From positions 1 through 9,862 of the forward strand of contig URQJ01000061.1 in the NCBI GenBank assembly GCA_900549945.1: DNA of 9,862 bases, given 5' to 3'. The notes below the pieces were generated by a model, which was given only the letters and a program-made list of their open reading frames with translations, did no database searches and was not told the origin of the DNA. The translations under genes were made by a program, and so were the position numbers. The stretch's first letter is position 1. The number at the start of each line of letters is the position of its first letter. Source of the DNA: an uncultured Oscillospiraceae bacterium (lineage in GTDB: Bacteria > Bacillota > Clostridia > Oscillospirales > Acutalibacteraceae). Shown piece after piece: positions 5,000-9,862 of the stretch.

Positions 5000-6511
5000 T
5001 CAGAGGATAATGCTCTTGCCGGTCATTTCCTCCGGCTGCGGGAGATCCATGACCTTCAGCATCGTGGGCGCAATATCCGCCAGCACGCCGCCCTCGCGGA
5101 GCGTGCACGGATAGCCGACGACGCAGAACGGAACCGGGTTCGTGGTGTGCGCGGTGAACGGCTCGCCGTCCGTGTCCACCATCTTATCCGCGTTGCCGTG
5201 GTCGGCGGTGATGAGCAGCACGCCGCCCATCTCGTCAACTGCCGCCGCGACGCGGCCGACGCAGGTGTCGACAGCCTCGACGGCCGCCTTCGCCGCGTCA
5301 AACACGCCGGTGTGGCCGACCATATCGCAGTTCGCGAAATTCAGGATGATCATGTCGTACTTGCCGGACTTGACGGCCTCGACCATCTTGTCCGTGACTT
5401 CGTAGGCGCTCATCTCCGGCTGGAGGTCGTACGTCGCGACCTTCGGGGAATTGACGAGGATGCGGTCCTCGCCCGGGTACTGCTTCTCGACGCCGCCGTT
5501 GAAGAAGAACGTCACATGCGCGTACTTCTCGGTTTCAGCGATACGCAGCTGCTGGAGGCCCTTGTCGGAGACGTACTCGCCGAGCGTGTTTTTGAGGCTC
5601 TGCGGCTTGAAAGCCACCTCAACGTTCGGCATCGTCGCATCGTACTGCGTCATGCAGACGTAGTTGACCGGGAAGAAGCCCTTCCTGCGCTCGAAGCCGG
5701 TGAAATCCGGGTCCACAAACGTGCGGGTGATTTCGCGCGCGCGGTCGGGGCGGAAATTGAAGAACACGATGGAGTCGTTCGCCGAGATCGCCTCGCCGCC
5801 CTTGATCGTGCAGGGGACGACGAACTCGTCGGTCACGCCGTTCTCGTAGGACTTTGAAACCGCGCAGACCGGGCAGTCGAATTCCTCGCCCTCGCGGCAG
5901 ACCATCGCGTCATAGGCCTTCACAACGCGCTCCCAGCGGTTGTCGCGGTCCATCGCGTAGTAGCGGCCCATCACGGTCGCGACCTTGCCGACGCCGATCT
6001 CCTCCATCTTGCCGAGGAGCTGCCCGACGAAATCCTTGCCCGAGGAGGGCGGCACGTCACGGCCGTCGAGCAGCGCGTGGATGTACACCTTCTCAAGGCC
6101 CATCTTCTTCGCCATTTCCAGCAGGCCGTAGAGGTGGGTATTGTGGCTGTGCACGCCGCCGTCGGAGAGCAGGCCGATCAGGTGCAGCGCGGTGCCGTTT
6201 TCTTTCGCGCTGTTCATTGCGTGCACGAGCGCTTCATTTTCGAAGAACGTGCCGTCCTGCACGGCTTTCGTGATGCGGGTCAGCTCCTGATACACGATGC
6301 GGCCGGCGCCGATGTTCGTGTGGCCGACCTCGCTGTTGCCCATCTGGCCGTCCGGCAGGCCGACGTCCATGCCGGAGGCGCCGATCTGCGTCAGCGGGTT
6401 TTCAGCGAACAGCTTGTCGAGGTTCGGCTTATTTGCGGCGGCAATCGCGTTGCCCTCCGGCGTGGAGAAGCCGAAGCCGTCCATAATCATGAGTACAACT
6501 GGTTTTTTCAT
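5000..6511 (-). CDS. gpmI: 2,3-bisphosphoglycerate-independent phosphoglycerate mutase
   Basis: Cytoplasmic glycolytic enzyme converting 3-phosphoglycerate to 2-phosphoglycerate through a phosphoserine intermediate with two Mn ions. The 503 residues are close to the usual ~510. Visible signatures: metal ligand D11 in IMDGFG, catalytic S60 in GQMGNSEVGHTNIGAGR, GGVHSHNTH (119-126) and LLDGRDVPPSS (148-157) for substrate binding, FRPDRAREI, the second metal motif NCDMVGHTG (D396, H400) and ADHGNAD (D437, H438). All expected catalytic residues seem present, so it should be active. It is the last gene of the operon, 32 bases after tpiA. GGAAAGGA (complement of 6525-6532) is the ribosome site, with a longish spacing. 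Terminator at 4946-4986. Confidence 0.98.
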   Translation of the reverse strand: MKKPVVLMIMDGFGFSTPEGNAIAAANKPNLDKLFAENPLTQIGASGMDVGLPDGQMGNSEVGHTNIGAGRIVYQELTRITKAVQDGTFFENEALVHAMNSAKENGTALHLIGLLSDGGVHSHNTHLYGLLEMAKKMGLEKVYIHALLDGRDVPPSSGKDFVGQLLGKMEEIGVGKVATVMGRYYAMDRDNRWERVVKAYDAMVCREGEEFDCPVCAVSKSYENGVTDEFVVPCTIKGGEAISANDSIVFFNFRPDRAREITRTFVDPDFTGFERRKGFFPVNYVCMTQYDATMPNVEVAFKPQSLKNTLGEYVSDKGLQQLRIAETEKYAHVTFFFNGGVEKQYPGEDRILVNSPKVATYDLQPEMSAYEVTDKMVEAVKSGKYDMIILNFANCDMVGHTGVFDAAKAAVEAVDTCVGRVAAAVDEMGGVLLITADHGNADKMVDTDGEPFTAHTTNPVPFCVVGYPCTLREGGVLADIAPTMLKVMDLPQPEEMTGKSIIL

Positions 6512-6543
6512 AATGCGGTATTTGTCCTTTCCGGGTCTCAGAA

Positions 6544-7314
6544 TCAGCCCTTGGTCGCGGCTTCAACGATCGCGGCAAAGTCGGCCGGCTTCAGGGAGGC
6601 GCCGCCGATGAGGCCGCCGTCCACATCCGGCTGTGCGAGCAGCTCGGCCGCGTTGCCGGCGTTCATGGAGCCGCCGTACTGAATCGTGATGCCCTCGGCC
6701 GCCGCTTCGCCGTACAGGGACTTGATCGTCGCGCGGATCACGGCGCAGACCTCGTTCGCCTGCTCTGCCGTCGCCGTCTTGCCGGTGCCGATGGCCCAGA
6801 CCGGCTCGTAGGCGATAATGATGCGCTTGAGCTCTTTCTCGGTCACGCCGCCGAGCGCGATCTTCGTCTGCATCGCGACGAGCTCGTCCGTGATGCCCTG
6901 CTCGCGCTGCTCGAGGTACTCGCCGACGCAGACGATGACGATGAGGCCGGCGTCGAGCGCGGCTCTCGTTCTCTGCTGCACGGTGACGTCGGTGTCGCCG
7001 AAATACGTTCTTCTCTCGCTGTGGCCGGTGATGACGTACTCGACGCCGCAGGCCTTGAGCATTTCAGCGGAGATCTCGCCTGTGAAGGCACCGCTCTTTG
7101 CCCAGTGGCAGTTTTCCGCGCCGATCTTCACGTTCGTGCCCTTTGTGGCCTCGAGCGCCGCGGCGATGTCCACATACGGGACGCACGCGACGACGTCGCA
7201 GCCCGCGTCCTTGACGAGGGGGGCGATGGCGGTGAGCAGCTCGGTGGCCTCCGCGGGGGTCTTGTTCATCTTCCAGTTGCCGGCGATAACAGCCTTTCTG
7301 ACAGCCTTGTTCAT
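6544..7314 (-). CDS. tpiA: Triosephosphate isomerase
   Basis: Interconverts dihydroxyacetone phosphate and glyceraldehyde-3-phosphate in the cytoplasm as a dimeric TIM barrel. The 256 residues are typical. The catalytic set is complete: N13 and K15 in AGNWKMN, H98 in YVITGHSERR, E170 in AYEPVWAIGTGK (loop 6), and the phosphate-binding GGSMNAGNA and GGLIGGASL near the end. I placed the start at the ATG 7312-7314 rather than the in-frame ATG seven codons earlier (7335). The ribosome site GGAAAGGA (complement of 7326-7333) overlaps that earlier codon and serves the later one, and the same GGAAAGGA precedes gpmI. It follows pgk by 100 bases containing a hairpin. Confidence 0.97.
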   Translation of the reverse strand: MNKAVRKAVIAGNWKMNKTPAEATELLTAIAPLVKDAGCDVVACVPYVDIAAALEATKGTNVKIGAENCHWAKSGAFTGEISAEMLKACGVEYVITGHSERRTYFGDTDVTVQQRTRAALDAGLIVIVCVGEYLEQREQGITDELVAMQTKIALGGVTEKELKRIIIAYEPVWAIGTGKTATAEQANEVCAVIRATIKSLYGEAAAEGITIQYGGSMNAGNAAELLAQPDVDGGLIGGASLKPADFAAIVEAATKG

Positions 7315-7373
7315 TGGATAATCCGTCCTTTCCATAATTCAGCGGTTTGTGTTTGCGGTTGATTTCAAAGAAT

Positions 7374-7403
7374 GCGGGAGCGGAGGAAACCCCCAGCTCC
7401 CGC
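7374..7403 (-). terminator. Hairpin between pgk and tpiA, possible partial terminator or mRNA-stabilising stem
   Basis: An 8-bp perfect GC-rich stem (GCGGGAGC 7374-7381 with 7396-7403) and a 14-base loop sit just after the pgk stop. On the minus strand it is followed by ATTCTTTG, a broken T-run. Leaky termination or protection of the pgk 3' end would let pgk be made in excess over tpiA and gpmI. No separate tpiA promoter stands out in the remaining ~60 bases. Confidence 0.5.
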
Positions 7404-7414
7404 TTCAAAGTGAA

Positions 7415-8713
7415 TTATTTCTCGTTGAGGCAGGCGATGCCGGGCAGCTCGAGGCCCTCGAGGAACTCCAGAGAAGCGCCGCCGCCCGTGGAGATGTGGG
7501 TCATCTTGTCCGCGAAGCCGAGCTTCTCAACAGCTGCAGCGGAATCGCCGCCGCCGATGATGGAGATCGCGTCGCTGTCCGCAACGGCCTTCGCAACGGC
7601 GATCGTGCCGTTCGCAAAGTTCTCCCACTCGGAAACGCCCATCGGGCCGTTCCAGACGACCGTGCCCGCATTGGCGACAGCCTCTGCGAAGAGAGCGCGC
7701 GTCTTCGGGCCGATGTCAAGGCCCATCCAGCCGTCCGGGATCTCGTCGGAATCGACGACCTTCCACTCGGCGTCCGCGCTGTACTCGGTCGCGACGACGT
7801 TGTCGATCGGAATCAGGAACTTGATGCCCTTCTTCTCCGCCTTCTCCATCATTTCCTTCGCGAGCTCAACCTTGTCGTCCTCGCACAGGGAGGTGCCGAT
7901 GGAGTGGCCGAGCGCCTTGAAGAACGTGTAAGCCATGCCGCCGCCGATGATGAGCGTATCGACCTTCTCGATCAGGTTGTTGATGACGCCGATCTTGTCG
8001 GAAACCTTCGCGCCGCCGAGAATCGCGACGAACGGGCGCTTCGGGTTCTCGAGCGCGCCGCCCATGACGGAGATCTCCTTCTGGATCAGGTAGCCGCAGA
8101 CCGCCGGCAGGTAATCCGCCGCGCCGGCCGTGGAGGCGTGCGCTCTGTGCGCGGTGCCGAACGCGTCGTTGACATAGATGTCGGCCATCGAAGCGAGCTC
8201 CTTCGCGAAAGCGGGGTCGTTCTTCGTCTCCTCCGCGTGGAAGCGGATGTTCTCGAGAATCATGACGTCGCCGTCGTTGAGCGCAGCGGCCTTCGCCTTA
8301 GCGTCGGGGCCGATGACGTCCTTCGCCATGATGACCTCTTTGCCGAGGAGCTTCGAGAGCTCGGCGGCAACCGGTGCGAGCGAGAACTTCGTCACGTCGC
8401 CCTTTGCGGCCTCAAGCGCCTTCTCGGTCGCCGCAGCCTGCTCCTCAGCGGGCATCGCGTCGATCTTTTTCTTTTCCTTCTTGTCCAGCTTCACAACGTC
8501 GTTGAAGATGTTGTGCGGGCGGCCCATATGCGAGCAGAGGATGACCTTTGCGCCGTGGTCGGCGAGGTACTTGACGGTCGGCAGCGCGCCGACAATGCGC
8601 TTCGTGTCCGTGATTTCGCCGTCCTTCATCGGGACGTTGAAGTCGCAGCGGACCAGAACGCGCTTACCGGAGACGTCGATGTCTTCGACGGTCTTCTTGT
8701 TGAGGTAGTTCAT
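7415..8713 (-). CDS. pgk: Phosphoglycerate kinase with an N-domain insertion
   Basis: Transfers phosphate from 1,3-bisphosphoglycerate to ADP, the first ATP-forming step of glycolysis, as a cytoplasmic two-domain monomer. Signatures: [11 protein letters not shown] (R22, D24, N26) and SHMGRP (61-66) for 3-phosphoglycerate, [16 protein letters not shown], the hinge and nucleotide-domain motifs [32 protein letters not shown] (387-395) and [13 protein letters not shown] (408-420). The 432 residues exceed the usual ~395. The excess is a lysine/alanine/glutamate-rich insertion of ~35 residues at ~71-107, between SHMGRP and KFSLAP, where most PGKs have about ten residues. I chose the ATG 8711-8713 because AAGGAG (complement of 8723-8728) lies nine bases upstream. 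The in-frame ATG at 8758 has none. First gene of the operon. Confidence 0.97.
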   Translation of the reverse strand: MNYLNKKTVEDIDVSGKRVLVRCDFNVPMKDGEITDTKRIVGALPTVKYLADHGAKVILCSHMGRPHNIFNDVVKLDKKEKKKIDAMPAEEQAAATEKALEAAKGDVTKFSLAPVAAELSKLLGKEVIMAKDVIGPDAKAKAAALNDGDVMILENIRFHAEETKNDPAFAKELASMADIYVNDAFGTAHRAHASTAGAADYLPAVCGYLIQKEISVMGGALENPKRPFVAILGGAKVSDKIGVINNLIEKVDTLIIGGGMAYTFFKALGHSIGTSLCEDDKVELAKEMMEKAEKKGIKFLIPIDNVVATEYSADAEWKVVDSDEIPDGWMGLDIGPKTRALFAEAVANAGTVVWNGPMGVSEWENFANGTIAVAKAVADSDAISIIGGGDSAAAVEKLGFADKMTHISTGGGASLEFLEGLELPGIACLNEK

Positions 8714-8806
8714 TTGCGAGCACTCCTTCTTGGAATATATTGAGAAATTGTTTTGCATTTCCGCCCTGAAACGGGCCGTTCCCGGGACAGCCCGGTCACA
8801 GATTTT

Positions 8807-8835
8807 ATTTTATACCAAAACGCTGGATTTTTCAA
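8807..8835 (-). promoter_or_regulatory. Promoter of the pgk-tpiA-gpmI operon
   Basis: Minus-strand TTGAAA (complement of 8830-8835), 17 bp, TAAAAT (complement of 8807-8812). Four or five matches to each sigma-A box at the ideal spacing. The ~85-base leader contains GC-rich inverted segments (such as CGGGC 8772-8776 with GCCCG 8790-8794), but I see no recognisable riboswitch. Confidence 0.65.
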
Positions 8836-8901
8836 GGTGTTCCGCATAAATTGACATTTTTTTGCCACACTTTTTTGGAAAGCGTTCTGAAAGGCCGGGC
8901 T

Positions 8902-9408
8902 TTACAGGCCGGCGTCGCTCCAGTCGTAGCCGCGCAGGCGGCCCGCGCCGGAGAGCGCCGGGTAGTTCCACTGGCGCAGCGCCTCGTATACGCCGACGGC
9001 GACGCTGTTCGAAAGGTTCAGGCTGCGGGCCTCCGAAAGCATCGGGATGCGCACGCAGCGGTCCTTGTTTTGAAACAGGAGCGCTTCGGGCAGGCCGGCC
9101 GTCTCCTTGCCGAAGAACAGGTAGCAGCCGTCCGGGTAGCGGACGTCGGTGTGCCGGCGGGGGGCTTTCGTCGAAAAGAAAAAGAATTCGCCCTGATTTT
9201 TGGAGAAAAATTCCTCGAGCGAATCGTAGTACGTGATGTCGAGCAGGTGCCAGTAATCGAGGCCGGCGCGCTTTAATTTGCGGTCGTCGAGCTTAAAGCC
9301 CATCGGCCCGACAAGGTGGAGCCGCGCGCCGGTTGCCGCGCAGGTGCGCGCCACATTGCCGGTGTTCTGCGGGATCTCCGGCTCGACCATAACGATGTTT
9401 AAAACCAT
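8902..9408 (-). CDS. trmL: tRNA (cytidine/uridine-34 2'-O)-methyltransferase
   Basis: SPOUT-class enzyme that methylates the ribose of the wobble base (position 34) of certain tRNA-Leu, with S-adenosylmethionine as donor. The 168 residues match the minimal TrmL/YibK size with no extra RNA-binding domain. Signatures: VEPEIPQNTGNVARTC (8-23), GPMGFKLDDRKLKRAGLDYW (34-53), the SAM-binding knot motif LFFGKETAGLPE (97-108) and IPMLSEARSLNLSNSVAVGV (121-140). AAAGGA (complement of 9419-9424) lies ten bases before the ATG. It is probably transcribed alone, since pgk downstream has its own promoter. A weak 5-bp hairpin at its stop codon is the only terminator candidate. The gene is next to the glycolytic operon but has no evident functional link to it. 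Confidence 0.96.
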   Translation of the reverse strand: MVLNIVMVEPEIPQNTGNVARTCAATGARLHLVGPMGFKLDDRKLKRAGLDYWHLLDITYYDSLEEFFSKNQGEFFFFSTKAPRRHTDVRYPDGCYLFFGKETAGLPEALLFQNKDRCVRIPMLSEARSLNLSNSVAVGVYEALRQWNYPALSGAGRLRGYDWSDAGL

Positions 9409-9519
9409 GGGAAGCAGGTCCTTTCGGGATGTATGTTTTCGTAAAAAGGGGGAAACTAAACGATGACGGCTCTTTTATTTTTGCTGAAAGCCGCAATATG
9501 GATCTGGAGGTTTGATACC

Positions 9520-9720
9520 GTGTATAAGCAGAGCATGAATATCGCCAAGGGCATCGGGCTGGGCATCGCCGCGGGCGCGGCCGTTGCCGCCGTATCCTCG
9601 AAGATGATGAACGGCAAGAAATCCGCAAAGTCGCGCTCGAAAGAGATGCGCCGCAGCACGGCGAAAGCCGTGCACACCGTCGGCCAGCTGATCGACGGCG
9701 TGGAGCACATGCTGAAGTGA
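9520..9720 (+). CDS. Small glycine/alanine-rich membrane-associated protein, uncharacterised
   Basis: A 66-residue protein if started at GTG 9520, which has GGAGG (9506-9510) nine bases upstream. An ATG at 9463 in the same frame, with a weaker AAGGGGG site, would add 19 hydrophobic residues. I prefer the GTG because the extra codons have poorer third-position GC. Residues ~7-25 (NIAKGIGLGIAAGAAVAAVS) form a glycine-zipper-like hydrophobic helix. A strongly basic stretch (KKSAKSRSKEMRRS) and an end KAVHTVGQLIDGVEHMLK, predicted amphipathic, follow. The layout resembles small YtxH-like clostridial proteins that sit at the membrane. No enzymatic motif. Transcribed divergently from trmL and convergently with the gene leaving the window. 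Confidence 0.75.
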   Translation: MYKQSMNIAKGIGLGIAAGAAVAAVSSKMMNGKKSAKSRSKEMRRSTAKAVHTVGQLIDGVEHMLK

Positions 9721-9745
9721 GCTTAGGGCTGAAACAGCCCAAAGC
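9721..9745. other. Hairpin between convergent genes, without a T-run
   Basis: GGGCTG (9726-9731) and CAGCCC (9735-9740) form a perfect 6-bp stem with an AAA loop. It continues after one mismatch into GCTT/AAGC (9721-9724 with 9742-9745). No T-run follows on either strand, so it is at best an unusual terminator or a 3'-end stabiliser for the two converging messages. Confidence 0.45.
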
Positions 9746-9761
9746 CGTGCGAAAAAGGAGA

Positions 9762-9862
9762 TCAGTCGCAGTGGCAGCCTTTGGCGCCGCTGTGGCTGAA
9801 TACATAGATGCCGCAGGGCGTGCGGCGGTCCTTGCCGGCGGCGGGGCAGCGAAGCGTCAGGC
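9762..9862 (-). CDS. 3' end of a cysteine-rich protein gene (5' end outside window), unrecognised
   Basis: The minus strand is open from the right edge to a TGA at 9762-9764 and encodes 32 visible residues, with RCPAAGKDRRTPCGIYVFSH in the middle and GCHCD at the very end. There are four cysteines and two histidines in this short stretch, which suggests metal binding or a zinc-ribbon-like tail. Third codon positions are almost all G or C, as in the other genes here. The opposite strand has a GTG at 9771 with a fair ribosome site but much poorer third-position bias, so I favour the minus frame. No family assigned. Confidence 0.55.
   Translation of the reverse strand, partial: LTLRCPAAGKDRRTPCGIYVFSHSGAKGCHCD

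Noticed and set aside
4904..5857. 317-codon plus-strand frame opposite gpmI
   Set aside because: Same antisense effect; it begins inside the operon terminator region and lacks a start signal and any recognisable domain.
7349..8743. 464-codon open frame on the plus strand opposite pgk
   Set aside because: It mirrors pgk almost exactly, has no ribosome site, and its protein is low in complexity (R, D, V, L-rich). The high GC third positions of pgk keep the opposite frame open.
8760..8800. GC-rich repeats in the pgk leader as a riboswitch or T-box
   Set aside because: Only short 5-6 bp stems, with no T-box or known riboswitch core motifs.
9771..9862. Plus-strand frame from GTG 9771 with AAAAAGGAG upstream
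   Set aside because: Third-position GC is much lower than in the minus-strand frame, and the product is alanine/glycine-rich without features; kept as the weaker alternative.

Overview
The window looks like the chromosome of a high-GC member of the Clostridia, probably an Oscillospiraceae/Ruminococcaceae-type gut Firmicute. The evidence is AGGAGG-type ribosome binding sites, sigma-A-like promoters, a pgk-tpiA-gpmI glycolytic block, lipobox lipoproteins, and protein families typical of that group. The genes are GC-rich at third codon positions, except around 3.5-4.9 kb, where both genes and spacers become AT-rich. No tRNA, rRNA, CRISPR array, insertion sequence or phage gene was seen.

Layout. 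(1) Positions 2-639 hold the 3' end of a plus-strand gene. It ends in a YacP/Rae1-type NYN nuclease domain preceded by a linker that I associate with TetM/EF-G-like translation GTPases. Its last ~90 bases look frameshifted. A hairpin terminator follows. (2) Positions 689-2725 form a redox/carbonyl-response module: a MerR-family regulator on the minus strand, transcribed away from an aldo/keto reductase and an iron-sulfur flavoprotein-like flavodoxin. The spacer carries a textbook MerR-type promoter, with a 19-bp -35/-10 spacing and a dyad between the boxes. (3) Positions 2734-4986 hold an accessory minus-strand region: two paralogous lipoproteins (2817-3425 and 3691-4296) and a secreted cysteine-rich protein (4333-4713) that heads a likely two-gene operon with the second lipoprotein. 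This operon has a near-consensus promoter with a 9-bp inverted repeat over the predicted transcription start. (4) Positions 5000-8713 hold the glycolytic operon pgk, tpiA, gpmI (transcribed right to left), with its own promoter, an internal hairpin between pgk and tpiA, and a strong terminator. (5) Positions 8902-9862 hold trmL (wobble-base tRNA methyltransferase, minus strand), a small plus-strand glycine-rich membrane-associated protein, and the cysteine-rich 3' end of a minus-strand gene that leaves the window.

How the genes work together. The three glycolytic enzymes carry 1,3-bisphosphoglycerate to 3-phosphoglycerate, interconvert the triose phosphates, and convert 3- to 2-phosphoglycerate. 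The MerR/AKR/Isf cluster reads as an inducible response to reactive carbonyls or redox stress. The duplicated lipoproteins and the cysteine-rich exported protein form the least-known part of the window. The best candidates for new biology are that envelope cluster with its operator-like repeats, and the NYN nuclease attached to a translation-factor-like protein.
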